Below are positions 10,176 through 22,378 of a stretch of DNA of 64,000 nt, one piece after another. How positions within the stretch are numbered: the stretch's first letter is position 1; each line of letters begins with the position of its first letter. The notes beneath the pieces are model-generated. The model made no database searches and was not told the DNA's origin. It saw nothing but the letters and a program-made list of their open reading frames with translations. The position numbers and the translations under genes were made by a program. The DNA is taken from the NCBI RefSeq assembly GCF_011386835.1, contig NC_088799.1, positions 73,861,302 through 73,925,301 on the forward strand, written 5' to 3'. This DNA is from Chrysemys picta bellii. Its lineage: Eukaryota; Chordata; Testudines; Emydidae.

Positions 10176-10979
10176 GATGAACCGAGCCCTGTCCCTGAGG
10201 GAAGCCGCCCGGCAGATGCAGCGTGGGCCCCGGGGCCTGAAATGGCTGGGAGGGGTAAGACTGCTGCCGAGGACATCCCGAGACCCTGCCTACCTATACC
10301 TAGGGGAGGGGTTGGGGGAGGCCCAGTGAATACCGAGGGCACCCTCACCCCGGCGGCCAGCAGGGGATCGTCCCGGCGAAGCTCCCCATCCTGGGAGCGG
10401 ATGCGACTGGAATATGACAGGGAGCTGAGACTGAAAGAGCTTGCGTTAAGGCAGCAAGAATTGAAGCAGGAGCGGGAGGAGAAGAAGAAACAACATCAGC
10501 ATGAGCGGGAGCAATGTCAGCATGAACTGGAACTGGCAAGACTGAGGGGCAGCGAACCCCCGGCTGCGGTGAGTGAGGGGGGACCCAGGACTGCACGGAG
10601 CTTTTATAAGTGCATCCTGGCCCCACGTAAGGAATGGGAGGACGTGGATGACTTCCTGGATGCCTTTGAGACGGCCTGCGAGCTGCACCAGGTTGCTCCT
10701 GTGGACAGACTCCGGGTTCTCACCCCCTTACTGGACCCCAAAGCCGTGGCATTGTACCGCCAACTGGAAGAGGCGGAGAAAGGGGACTACGAACTATTCA
10801 AAAAGGCCCTGCTACGTGAGTTTGGGCTGACTCCTGAGATGTACCGGGAAAGGTTCCGGAGTGAGGATAAAACCCCTGAGATCTCATATCTGCAACGAGC
10901 CGTCTGTATGGAGGGATACGCCAGCAAGTGGGCAGATGGGGCACAGACGAGTCTCCATCCCACAAGATTAATTGACTAA
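10176..10979 (+). pseudogene. Gag C-terminal part, SCAN-related capsid region
   Basis: This frame is continuous from the MITE junction (the first ATG, at 10242, is probably not a real start). After a Gly/Pro/Arg-rich linker comes a charged coiled coil rich in Glu, Gln, Lys and His (about residues 48-93 from that ATG). A capsid-like segment follows with FLDAFETACELHQV, LTPLLDPKAVALYRQL and a LLREFGLTPEMYRERFRS block, typical of Gmr1-type Gypsy gag and related to SCAN. Homology stops about ten codons before the TAA, where the element is truncated; the last residues are host DNA read through. No zinc knuckle is present, in keeping with the truncation. Confidence 0.7.
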
Positions 10980-11494
10980 GTTAATTGGATGTCTAACTGC
11001 AACATATTGCAGGGATTGTTTGATGGGATGTAAGGCTGAGAGGTGCTGGAGACTGGGGAGGCTGCCGTAGGGGCATGTAGACAGCTCACTGTTTTGGAAT
11101 ACATTCACTTCCATAGTTCACTGTTCATGTGTAATTAATACTACAAGCTTTATAGTAGCAGATTTGCACAAGTTTGAGGACAGAGTATGGTAATGATGGT
11201 GTGGGGAAGAATTTACCATCATATTCAGCTATAAGGCAAACAAGTTTCTCATGATTTTGGGTATGGTTTGGGAATTGCAGCTTGGTAGCTGCATCTCATT
11301 ATTATACATAGTAAATGGGGTGTGATGTTGGGCTTTAATGATTACTATACCCCACAGGAACTGTTGGCTGTCAATAACACTGTAGCATGAGTTATTTCAA
11401 TAATTGTGACATTTGCCTTTAGTCGAATTACAGGTGTACTTTATTTTATTTTTGCATTATCTCAAGTGGCATCAGCAATGCATAATAATCTGGG

Positions 11495-11513
11495 TCTCTC
11501 TCTCTCTCTCTCT
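11495..11513. repeat. (TC)n microsatellite
   Basis: An uninterrupted TC tract of about nine units. Confidence 0.85.
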
Positions 11514-12644
11514 GCAAATAATTAGCCAACCGTTTTTGGGTTTTTTTTGGTCAGAATGTTTTTTGACAAGCTTGCTATCTTTAAATGCCTAACCTAAATT
11601 TATATTTAAATTTATAAATTGTTTCCAGATTTGGGGATGTTTATATTTTAGACCTTTAGGTATTCATGCAGCATTTGCCATTGGACTATGGAATAATTTT
11701 TAACACTTAGATGCCACTGAATGGTAATTGTGAGTAACCGTTAACTTTTTCTTGGTAAATTTCTGTATAAAGTACTTCTTAAAACCACAAGCCCCTTGCC
11801 AACCTGTTGTATTTATAAGAATGGTGTGACGATTACCCAAGTTGTCGGCTTTTTTTCCCCTTTTGAGAGGTGCACAAAGGGAGAGAAAAGAGGGAGTTGT
11901 CAGTGCAAACATCCTGATTGTTCAGTAGTCTATCTAAGTATATTAGTAGAACATTCATTGCCAAACATGAATCTGGATGGACATGCTCTTGTATTTTGGC
12001 TTTTTTAATAGAAAATGAAACTAATACATTACTTGTTACATATGCAATATAGCTTCCCTTTTGAAAAAGAAATTTGGCTAGGATTAATATATTGCACAGG
12101 ATTAACTTATTTTAAGGATGTTAGCTTACTATTAGCTAAAGCAGTAAGGAAATCTACATAAACTTTGCAATTTTTTAATTATTGTATATGTCTGCTGTTT
12201 TTCCATGAGCAAGACTAATGCTGTGTAGCACTTGAACAACTGCATCTAGCTACAATTCATAAACCTGTCCAAACAAGATTACTGAACAGAGAGGTTTTCT
12301 GTTTTACCTCCAACATTAATTGAATGACATATCTGTGCAGAAATAACATAATGCTAGCAAACAGCACTTTAGAAAATTGCTATGGAATTTTTATTTAAAG
12401 GCGACTGTTTTTCATTTTTCTAAAGAAAATCCTAATAAATATGATGGGGCTTTCAACTAAAAAGCTGACTAGAAACAATATATTATGAGTATTCATTAAT
12501 GAGGGGGAAATCATCCATTTTAGAGTTATTTCAGCGACTTCTTTATGCAATATAATTGAGGTGTCTCCAGAAATTTCTAAAATTCTTTGCATTGTTAGAA
12601 CAGCCTTCATCCATGGAAGCTGGGAAAGTTTACAGAGAATAATT

Positions 12645-12780
12645 AATTTAACCTCACAATACCCTTTTAAGGTGGGGAATCCTTATTATCCCTATTTTAC
12701 CCATGAGTAAATAGAGGCAATAAATGTTAATTGACTTTTCCAAGGTAATACAGTGAGTCCCTGACCTAGATAAGAACAGA
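12645..12780 (-). mobile_element. MIR-like SINE fragment
   Basis: The plus strand shows the reverse complement of the MIR core and 3' part. In order these are a CCTCACAATACCC-type segment, TTATTATCCCTATTTTACCC, an AAATAGAGGCA segment, then ACTTTTCCAAGGTAATACAG. Order and spacing fit the amniote MIR consensus. It is heavily diverged, as expected for a family active before mammals and reptiles split or shortly after. An L2-related tail is the main alternative. Confidence 0.6.
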
Positions 12781-14579
12781 AGCAATCCAAAGCCCATAGA
12801 AGTCAGTGGGAGCCCAGGAGGGAAAGGGGATAAAGTTGGCTTTAAGACACCTTTGTGTCCTCCAAATCCTGGACTGTTCCAGCAGCACATAAAGAGAGGC
12901 TGCTGGAGTTGCCTAAAATCTCTGCAATGTGTTATACTGCAGCCTGACCCTTGACACACCCCATATGGGGTATTGTCTTCATAGTACCTGTGCCAGGGGA
13001 ATCCTCCATGGGATGGACATAGAACTTTTAGAGCCCCTTTGCATTACTATGATCCTTTTATGTTATATAAAAGGGCCAGTGCAGGGTTGAGGCTCTCACC
13101 CTAGTGTCTCACTCGTAGTTTACTGTAATTTGTTTTTGGCTAGGGAAGCTTATAATACTATTCCAATAGTTTTGTTCATTAACCTAGAAAACCTTGAAAA
13201 TAAAATGAAAGCATTGATGCTTCCTTGTTATAGAAGCGTGAAAGTTATTATTATACAAGACTATTTTAAGTCCTGCCAACAGTGAAAGCAACTTATATCT
13301 GAATTTGCATGCAAATAGTCTGTGCTTTCATTCAAAATGAGAAAATATAAATTAAAATTATTTCCATGTTTCCTTAGCGATTTATTGCTAAATTAGAGTA
13401 CCATATCTATAAATGTCAACTCCGCCTTAATTATGGAGCCATAACTGGTGCTTCTGTAATGTGTGTATACTGATTACAGAACTATTTGGTAAAATTTACC
13501 TCCTAATGTCTAGTAAAATATTTGCAATAATTCGAAATCTCAGATGCCAAAAATCAGGTTCTCTCCCTTTCTCCAGGCTTCCTTATAATCTGCTAAATAG
13601 TGAAATATGAAATAAACCCAAGCATCCGATAAACCAATTAAATATCTGCAATTTCCAAAATATAGGAGGAGGAACCTTTATCTTCTTCCCTTGGGAAATG
13701 CTATTTGTAATAGTACATATAACTTCTAATCAAATGAACAGTCCTGTGCATCCGGATGTTCTTGACAAAACTTTCATGGGACTGAAAACTATTAGACTGG
13801 CACCAGAGCCATCAAAACTGATATAGTCAAGATAAAGTGCCCATTTCTAGTAAAAATAAATCTTCCTTTTGATGATGCTCACACAGAATGTTAGTTTTAA
13901 AAGAAATATACCCTGAATTCAGAAACTCAAACCGTACAGTTGAGGTACAGAATTATAAGCAATTTCACAACTAAGTTCTTTGGTCCCTATTCTCCTCTCT
14001 GCTCATGTGATTCCAGTCAAATATAGAAGTATCTTCTGGAAAAGGGAGGGGAGGGGAACTCAGTGGCATTTTCTTCTTACCCTATAATCCCCAAAGTGAT
14101 TTTGCAGATATGTGACAGAGCTTGAGATCTGCAAGGTGATTCAGAAGGTGATGAAGCTGAAATATACCGGCTGTTTGTGGCAAGATTATCATTCGGTATC
14201 TCCAGGAATCACCTAGATCAATTCATGCTGACCCAGTCAACATCACTGTATGCAGGATTCCCCTTTGCCACATGCATTCTTCTTATAGGGGGTCCAAGGA
14301 CAGTCTGTCCTACGGGCAACTCTACTAACCACTATGCTACATTAGCTGGCAAGAGATGGCAGGAGCTCTGCCTGCTCCCTGTGCAAAGATCAGGTTTGTC
14401 CTCAGCACAAGGAGCAGTTATGACTGCTCTTTATAGCAGGTGGGAGAATGAGGAAAAGCAGGCAATCAGGTGGAGATTTCCTGTAGACAAGGGTTCCCCC
14501 TTCTCCTCCCCCCTATGAAGCATCTGAATATCCATAGTCTACATGGAAAACCAGTTGAGGTGGCGGGTGTGAGAGTAGT

Positions 14580-15405
14580 GTATAAATGAGAATTAGGCAT
14601 GTAATCAGTGATCAGATTGTGATATGGTATTCATACCACACTATCCTGGAAAGGGTTAATGAGGCTCACAAGGGGCCAGTGAACCCGATAGGCCACACCA
14701 AGCCTAATTCTCCCTTAGATAAGCAATCCCTAATTGAGGATGAAGCCCAGCTGAGCAGGAAGGGCAGGCATAGAACTAGGAAGTTTGCAGCAGAGAAGGG
14801 CTGCAGTATGGAAATCTATAGTCACTCTCTGGGCTTAGAGTAGGGAAAAAAGAAAACCTAGGCGGAGAGTGAAACTCTGGGATCCTGGCCCTGAAGGAAT
14901 GGTATACCCAGAGAGGTAGCAGAGTAGGAAAAAGCTAAGGGAAACAGTAGCAAGGTTTGGGATGATGCAGAACTTGGTTGCTGATTTGAGGGTCCCTGAG
15001 CTGGAACCCTGAGTAGTGTGTGGGCTGGGTTCTCCTACCAACCACTGAGGAAGTGGCACTCTCTGAGCAGTGAATTGGAAGACTGCCTACGATGGTTCAT
15101 ATGAAAAGTCTCTGATACCCAGGAAGAAGGAAACTACATAGGTACCTGTCCAGAGACCAAACCATGAAAAGAGAGCAACCCAAACCATGGGAAGGGAGCA
15201 TCCTGATTCTCAAAAACGAAGCACTGCAACTCCTGGAACATGAGAAGGGCCAAACAATGAATGAGAGATCGAAGTGGGTGTCAGACTGAGCTATTGTCCA
15301 GATATAGCCACAAGGAAGTGTCCGCATTGTGACTAGAGAACCTAGTGACACATGCTATCAGGGGAAACCTGTAAAACCACAAAAGATGCAGCTGGTGAAA
15401 GTAAA
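14580..15405. repeat. Possible retroelement-derived repeat, unclassified
   Basis: This block is less AT-rich and more purine-rich than its surroundings. It resembles, from memory, a repeated turtle sequence containing 'ctggaaagggttaatgag' and 'gatgatgcagaacttggttgc' phrases, probably an LTR-retroelement leader or LTR. It ends close to the next repeat at 15408. I see no terminal repeats and no protein. The assignment is tentative. Confidence 0.3.
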
Positions 15406-15407
15406 GG

Positions 15408-15905
15408 GAGAACGTAAGAAGGGCTATACTGGATCAGACCAAAGGTCCATCTAGCCCAGTATCTTGTCTTCTGACAGTGGCCGATGCCAGATGCCCCAGA
15501 GGGAATGAACAGAACAGGTAATGATCAAGTGATCCATCGCCTAATCTCAGTTTCTGGCAAACAGAGGCCAGGGACACCATCCCTGCCCAGCCTGGTTAAT
15601 AACCATTGATGGACCTATGCTCCATGAATTTATCTAGTTCTTTTTTGAACTCTGTTATAGTCTTGGCCTTCACAACATCCTCTGGCACAGAGTTTTACAG
15701 GTTGACTGTGCATTGTGTGAAAAATACTTTATTTTGTTTGTTTTAAGCCTGCTGCCTATTAATTTAATTTGGTGACCCCCTAGGTCTTGTGTTATGAGAA
15801 GGAGTAAATAACACTTCCTTATTTACTTTCTCCACACCAGTCATGATTTTATAGACCTATCATATCCCCTTAGTCGTCTCTTTTCCAAGCTGAAAAGTCC
15901 CAGTT
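15408..15905 (-). mobile_element. CR1/L3-like LINE 3' fragment
   Basis: The plus strand carries the complement of a common turtle LINE tail: AAGAAGGGCTATACTGGATC, then CCATCTAGCCCAGTAT, CCAGAGGGAATGAACAG and TCCATGAATTTATCTAG. Beyond that it enters the complement of the RT C-terminal region (the segment ending TCTTTTCCAAGCTGAAAAG corresponds to the L-x-LFSLEKRR motif seen in other CR1 proteins). It is related to the fragment at 47799-48127 in the opposite orientation. It is 5'-truncated and not coding. Confidence 0.75.
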
Positions 15906-18623
15906 TTGTTTCTTTACATACAGTCTTAGCAGGAAGCCTTCCCTCAGGCCACTCAACAGAGAACTGCTCTGACAGAATGAATGTTCAAGTTTTAAAAATG
16001 TAATACGCTTCTCTAGTATAGACAACATGCCATTTAGATTGCACAAGTCATGGCACTTTAAAGCTTTCAAGGCCCTTCTATCATGATTAAAAGAATATAT
16101 CCATCAGTTATTTAGCACATATGTCAGGATTCTCCTTAAAGGCAGCAAATGAAGTAATTTCTCTACGTCTGAGCTAAGCTAGACACTAGGGAGTACAATT
16201 CCTTGAAAAAAATCTTAGTGGGTACAAGTTTAGGGGTGTGTTTTTTCAATGCCACATCTTCCTTGCTGAAACCAGATATGAAGAATTACTAAGGAGGACA
16301 TTTTGCATCACCTCAGTGTCTTCAGTGAATAAGAATAAATGGAACAACCATGGGGGTTAGACAAGAGTAGGAAAAGACCTCTGTTGGTAACACAAGAAAG
16401 GGATTGATTTTCTTTCTGTTCTATAGGGACCTAGAAGGAAGAAGTATCCATACATTACTGGGTATCTCTTTCCAGTGCCTTACTAAGGAATAATAAAACT
16501 GCACAATATCCCCAGCACTTGGAGGCAGATGGTAGGATTTGCTAGAGTTTCAATACCTATCCACTTGTATGTGTTGGTTTGACTTTTAAGTTGCAGCATA
16601 GCAATAGGAGGTGCTAGGATAGCAAGTCTACTATGGCAGAATAGTATATGGATTAAGGGATTTGACAGAGGAGTTCTCCTGGGAGTCATGGTTATTAGTT
16701 TAGGGATATTAAAATAAACTTTTATAGTGAGTTCAAAAAACAAAACAAAGCTGAATAATTCTGCCTTCTTGTATCGTACATGCTATTATTATGCTGATAA
16801 ATTTTCATGAATATCCAGTTCCAATTCTCATTTAGTTGAAATATCAGTTATATGAGGATATTAAAAGCAACTTGAAATATCTTATCAAATCTTTGTTCCA
16901 GACTGAGGAAACGTGGAAGAAAGAAGCCTACAGAGATGATGGTATCTTTCACTACTGTTTTACCATTTTGTGATTCCAGTATTGCCAGTTCTTGTGCTTT
17001 TTGCTATCCTGGAGATATCGGAGTTTCTTAAAAAAAGGTTTTCATTACTTTTTCCCCCTGATTTCAACCTTCAAAATCAAAGTTTGCTTTTACCCAAAAT
17101 GGCCACTATCTCTCATTGTCAATGGGACTGGTACCACATGTTGCCCTCAACAAGATGACTGCCATTTTGCCATAGCTTTGCAGGTGAATGTCTGCCCTCC
17201 ACAAAAAGATGGACTCCTCTATCTTTGTTTCCAATGAGGCTGAAGATGATGGCCCCTGAAGAATCATGTAAGCTATAGACATGAGAATGTAAAGGTGCTT
17301 GGAATAAGACTGGGGCAATAGCTAGGGGAGTTTGGGGGGACAGAAAAATGAGGAGTCAGAGGAATGGGGGAAGCAGGGCAGATTGAAATTATGTTGCAGG
17401 AGAATGTGAGGGGTATGAGGCAGACTGTAGGATGCAAGCAAATGTGAGTAAGAGGCTGACTGAATGGGTTGAAAGACAATATGGAGAACAGGAGGTGACT
17501 GAATGGGGTGCATGGAAATGTGGTGGCACACAGGGAGAATGTGATGTGTAGGAGATTGTAAGGACAAAGGGCGGGAAATATAGTGGCAAATGAATGTAGG
17601 AGTAAGTGGGGGACTTCAGATGGGGGAGAGGAATGAAAATCTGAGTGGGACAGACATTTGCCCTGTCCATCTAGGAAGGAGGATAGAGAAGCATAGAATC
17701 TGCAGTTCCCCACATCCATCGCAAGAGATAGAAAAGGGTAAATAGAGACTCTTCCAAGTAACAAATAGGGATTAACTACTATATATTTAACAATGAATTG
17801 TGAATTGGAGATGATTATACAGAGTTCATACAGTCCCAAAGTGATTTGTCAATGGTTTTATTTGTAACAAACACTTTTGGAACCACACTCGCAATAAAGC
17901 ACATTAATAATTGTGGTAAAGATACTCATCAACAGTGTGGATTCACTTGAATAGGCCTGGATGTCTGGGTGAAGTCCTGCATGCATTGCACATGGCCACC
18001 ATCTTGGCCATCGTTTTTAACTTGTTTGAGATTCTTTGAGCATTTCTGATATTTAATGATCCAAACAAAGGTTTTATAGCTACTAAAGCAGCCAACATGA
18101 CTCTCTTCTCAAGTAAAAGGTCCACAGTCAAGGTTGATTGGAAGCCTATATTTAACCACTAGTTCAAATCCGGTGCTTTAAAATATGCAATTATATTTCA
18201 ATAATCTTCTTTCTCTGTTGAAATATAACATTCCATTGTGGAAAACTTCACTCCAAAGTATACCTAATATATGGTCATGGAGCAGTGCTATTTGCATTGT
18301 TATATAGGTTCTGTTTGTTTTTTAACTTGTTCCTGAAGTGACATAAAGGGAAAAAAACATATTCTCCAGGTCAGTAGCTCTTCAGATGTTTTTTCTAGTT
18401 GCACTATTTCTCAAATAAATGAACAGATGATGAACAGATATGTTTCAACCATCGTTTTGTGAAGTTGCATGATGAACATGTGACTTGCATCTACTTGTCA
18501 TATAATTCAGAGAGCATTATGAGATGTTTACATATCTTTCCTATCTGATGCACATATTGTAGGTATATAGCATGTGAACCTAAGTAATATTTTGAACACA
18601 ATAGTCTCGGATCTTCAAAATTA
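15906..18623. other. AT-rich DNA, no gene seen
   Basis: The longest frame (17273-17839, minus, 188 codons) lies in a G/A-rich stretch and translates to Ser/Pro/His/Phe-rich, low-complexity protein with overlapping frames on the same strand, so I do not accept it as a gene. No mobile element was recognised. Confidence 0.45.
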
Positions 18624-18710
18624 TCATAGAATCCTAGAATATCAGGGTTGGATATGACCTCAGGAGGTCATCTAATCCAACCCCCTGTTCAAAGCAGGAC
18701 TAATCTCCAA

Positions 18711-21297
18711 CTAAATCATCCCAGCCAGGGCTTTGTCAAGCCTGACCTTAAAAACCTTTACGGAAGGAGATTCCATCACCTCCCCAGATAACCCATTCCA
18801 GTGCTTCACCATCCTCCCAGTGAAAAAGTTTTTCCTAATATCCAACCTAAACCTCCCCCACTGTAACTTGAGACCATTACTCCTTGTTCTGTCATCTGGT
18901 ACCACTAAGAACAGTCTAGATCAGGGGTCGGCAACGTTTGGCACGCAGCTCGCCAGGGTAAGCACCCTGGCGGGCTGGGCCAGTTTATTTACCTGCTGAC
19001 ACAGCAGGTTCAGCCGATCGCGGCCCCCACTCACTGCGGTTCTCCGTCCTGGGCCAATGGGGGTGGCAAGAAGCGGTGAGGGATGTGCTGGCCGCAGCTT
19101 CCCGCTGCCCTCATTGGCCCGGGACGGCAAACCACGGCCAGTGGGGGCCGCGATCAGCCGAACCTGCCGCATCAGCAGGTAAATAAACTGGCCTGGCCCG
19201 TCAGGGTGCTTACCGTGGCGAGCCATGTGCCAAACGTTGCCGATCCCTGCTCTAGATCCATCCTCTTTGGAACCTCCTTTCAGGTAATTGAAAGCAGCTA
19301 TCAAATCCCCCTCATTCGTCCCTTCTGCTGACTAAACAATCCCAGTTCCCTCAGCCTCTCCTCATAAGTCATGTGCTCCAGCCCCATAATCATTTTTGTT
19401 ACCCTTCCCTGGACTCTTTCCAATTTTTGCACATACTTCTTGTAGTGTGAGGCCCAAAACTGGACACAGTACTCCAGATGAGGCCTCACCCATGTCGAAT
19501 AGAGGGGAACGATCACGTCCCTCGATCTGCTGGCAATGCCCCTATTTATACAGCCCCAAATGCCGTTAGCCTTCTTGGCAACAAGGGCACACTGTTGATT
19601 CATATCCAGCTTCTAGTCCACTGTAACCCCTATGTCCTTTTCTGCAGAATGGCTGCCTAGCCATTCGGTCCCTAGCCTGTAGCAGTGCATGGGATTCTTC
19701 CATCCTAAGTGCAGGACTCTGCACTTGTCCTTGTTGAACCTCATCAGATTTTTTTTGGCTCAATCCTCTAATTTTTCTGGGTCCCTCTGTATCCTATCCC
19801 TACCCTCCAGCATATCTACCACTCCTCCCAGTTTAGTGTCCTCTGCAAACTTGCTGAGGGTGCAGTCCACGCCATCCTTCAGATCATTAATGAAGATGAT
19901 ATTGAACAAAACTGGCCCCAGGACCAGCCCTTGGGGCACTTTCTTGATACCAGCTGCCAAGTAGACATGGAGCCATTGATCACTACCCATTGAGCCCAAT
20001 GATCTAGCCAGCTTTTTATCCACTTTATAGTCCATTCATCCAGCCCATACTTCTTTAACTTGCCGGCAAGAATACTGTGGGGAACCGTATCAAAAGCTTT
20101 GCTAAAGTCAAGGAATGACATGTCCACTGCTTTCCCCTCATCCACAGAGCCAGTTTTCTCATCATAGAAGGCAATTAGGTTAGTCAGGCATGACTTGCCC
20201 TTGGTGAATCATGCTGACTATTCCTGATCACTTTCCTCTCCTCGAAGTGCTTCAGAATTGATTCTTTGAGGACCTGCTCCATGATTTGTCCAGGGACTGA
20301 GGTGAGGCAGACTGGCCTGTAGTTCCCCAGATCCTCCTCCTTCCCTTTTTTAAAGATGGGCACTACATTAGCCTTTTTCCAGTCATCTGGGACCTCCCCT
20401 GATCACCATGAGGTTTTCAACGATCACGGCCAATGGCTCTGCAATCACATCCGCCAACTCCTTTAGCACCCTCAGATGCTGCACATCTGGCCCCATGGAC
20501 TTGTGCTCGTCCAGCTTTTCTAAATAGTCCCAAACCACTTCTTTCTTCACAGAGGGCAGCAGTCTGGGAGTTGACCTTGTTCGTGAAGACAGAGGCAGAA
20601 AAAACATTGAGTACATTAGCTTTTACCACATCCTCTGTCACTAGATTGCCTCCCTCATTCAGTAAGGGGCCCCCACTTTCCTTGACTTTCTTCTTTTTGC
20701 TAACGTACCTGAAGAAATCCTTTTTGTTACTCTTAACATCTCTTGCTAGCTGCAACTCCAAGTGTGATTTGGCCTTCCTGATTTCACTACTGCATGCCTG
20801 AGCAATATTTTTATACTCCTCCCTGGTCATTTGTCCAATCTTCCACTTCTTGTAAGCTTCTTTTTTTGTGTGTGTTTAAGATCAGCAAGGATTTCACTGT
20901 TAAGCCAAGCTGGTCACCTGCCATATTTACTATTCTTTCTACACATCAGGATGGTTTGTTCCTGCAACCGCAATAAGGATTGTTTAAAATACAGCCAGCT
21001 CTCCTGGACTCCTTTCCCCCTCAGGTTATTCTCCCAGGGGATCCTGCCCATCAGTTCCCTGAGGGAGTCAAAGTCTGCTTTTCTGAAGTCCAGGGTCTGT
21101 ATTCTGCTGCTCTCCTTTCTTCCTTGTGTCAGGATCCTGAACTCGACCATCTCATGGTCACTGCCTCCCAGGTTCCCATCCACTTTTGCTTCCCCTACTA
21201 ATTCTTCCCTGTTTGTGAGCAGCAGGTCAAGAAGAGCTCTGCCCCTAATTGGTTCCTCCAGCACTTGTACCAGGAAATTGTCCCCTACACTTTCCAA
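18711..21297 (-). pseudogene. CR1 ORF2 remnant (endonuclease-RT)
   Basis: The pieces in order from the 5' side are 20914-21297, 20417-20830, 19879-20145, 19760-20035, 19566-19763, 19301-19603 and 18711-18905. The first holds the end of the APE-type endonuclease with an intact GGSDHEMVEF motif. Later pieces include [14 protein letters not shown] and [14 protein letters not shown]. In that last piece the RT catalytic FADD has become FAED, which alone would inactivate polymerisation. The C-terminal piece ends [14 protein letters not shown], colinear with the 30-kb copy. Frame changes occur between most pieces, and the last one is cut off by the nested MITE. Confidence 0.8.
18922..19249. mobile_element. 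hAT-type MITE nested in CR1
   Basis: Terminal inverted repeats are CAGGGGTCGGCAACGTTTGG at the left and CAGGGATCGGCAACGTTTGG read inward from the right. The flanking octamers GTCTAGAT and CTCTAGAT differ at one base and fit a hAT 8-bp duplication. Removing it joins the two CR1 halves colinearly with the copy at 32.2 kb. The GC-rich interior is an imperfect palindrome with GGGCCAATGG near 19051 and the inverted TCATTGGCCC at 19111. No transposase is encoded. Confidence 0.9.
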
Positions 21298-21458
21298 AAA
21301 CTTCCTGGATTATCCGTACACCACTGTATTGCTCTCCCAGCAGATATCATGGTGATTGAAGTTTCCCATGAGAACCAGGGCCTGTGATCTAGTAACTTCT
21401 CTTAGTTGCCGGAAGAAAGCCTCATCCAACTCATCACCCTGGCCTAGTGGTCTATTTA

Positions 21459-22378
21459 TTCCTTCTTAAATTTTGCATCTGAAACCATAATAAAAAATTT
21501 AATTCCAATCTGCCGACTCTTCTTGCAGATATGCATAGTCTGAGATTAGGAATGTTTTTAGAATGTGGCGGGGGGGGGGGGAAAGAAGGGAAAATGGTTT
21601 AAAATATTTTCTGAAATTATATAACTTATTAGAATTATTTTAGTGCTGGAAAGAGAAATGAGGAGTTGAAAAGGTTACAAATGCAATCATATAATGACCC
21701 ACTTATATTGATGTTTCTCTCTGTGATTAATTGTTGATCAAGATGCTGTCTTGCTTTAATTAGAAGATGAGTTTGTAATATATCAGTGCTAGATTTGATT
21801 AAACAGAAGACATCTTAAATATCCTATTTCAAAATATTTTGCTTAAAGATGTATATTACAATGAAATATCCTCAAAATGACTTAAATTTGAATTATCTAA
21901 ATTATTTAACACAGTATACATATGTAAATGTAAGAGTTATAAGTGAGGAAAGCAGAGATTTTAGAAGGATATACACTATTGTTAGTCTTAATCTTCTGAA
22001 GGGGTGATGGTCATGGTTTATTCATTAGCAAACACTTTTTTGTTCTTCTACAACATACACTAGTGGTGTTCAGTTTTGATTACCTTTCCTGACAGAAGAC
22101 ATATGGTAGCAGAAACAGGAGCTCTTCAGAGAAAGGTAATGAAAATGGAGGAAACATTTTCATGTGAGGAGAAATTTAAACTGCTGTGAAAGGAGAAGAG
22201 CAAGAGGAGACACAAAGAAATGAATAACATAGACAAGGCCAGTTGGGCATTCCTATTTTACCTTTTCCCACAATACAAGAAAAAATTAACATTTAGAGAA
22301 ACTTTTAAAGGGCAACACTTTAAAGTGGATAAAAATAGAACACATGCAGCTAGCAAATAGCTTAGTAATAGTCTAAAG
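21459..22378. other. AT-rich DNA with a G12 run, no gene
   Basis: There is nothing recognisable apart from an uninterrupted run of 12 G (21570-21581). The last eight bases (22371-22378) are the left target duplication of the next element. Confidence 0.55.

Larger units (their letters stand above)
8135..10960 (+). mobile_element. Gmr1-like Ty3/Gypsy retrotransposon, 5' portion
   Basis: In order on the plus strand there is an LTR (8135-9435), a tRNA-Leu-type primer binding site, a short leader, and a gag reading frame in two pieces. The 3' boundary is abrupt: gag-like sequence stops near 10955-10965 and gives way to AT-rich DNA, so pol and the 3' LTR are missing. Gag has a SAP-like helix pair, a charged coiled coil, and a capsid-like region of the kind found in Gmr1-type Gypsy elements, the group from which the SCAN domain derives. 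Two younger DNA transposons interrupt it (8166-9002 in the LTR, 9890-10172 in gag). High GC marks it off from flanking DNA. Confidence 0.75.
10980..14579. other. AT-rich DNA, no gene seen
   Basis: It contains a (TC)n microsatellite, the second copy of a 36-bp duplicated segment (11622-11657) and a MIR-like fragment. Frames of 60-113 codons here have no recognisable domain and weak codon structure. I would not annotate any. Confidence 0.45.
18624..21458 (-). mobile_element. CR1 LINE, 5'-truncated, with nested hAT MITE
   Basis: The 3' end is at the left: the complement of ...CTGATATTCTAGGATTCTATGAT marks the tail microsatellite. The body is colinear with the plus-strand copy at 30155-32483 and extends about 500 bases further 5' (to near GGTCTAT at 21453). 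It therefore includes more of the endonuclease. It is interrupted by a hAT MITE at 18922-19249. Coding frames are broken many times, so this copy is clearly older than the 30-kb copy. No target duplication was recognised, as is usual for CR1. Confidence 0.85.

Noticed and set aside
17273..17839. 188-codon minus-strand open frame
   Set aside because: It lies in a G/A-rich stretch. The translation is Ser/Pro/His/Leu-rich without a recognisable domain, and other frames of the same strand are open over the same region, which points to composition rather than coding.
20831..21355. 174-codon plus-strand open frame
   Set aside because: It is antisense to the CR1 ORF2 at 18624-21458. The same antisense translation appears opposite the CR1 copy at 30112-30537, so it is a shadow of the LINE frame.
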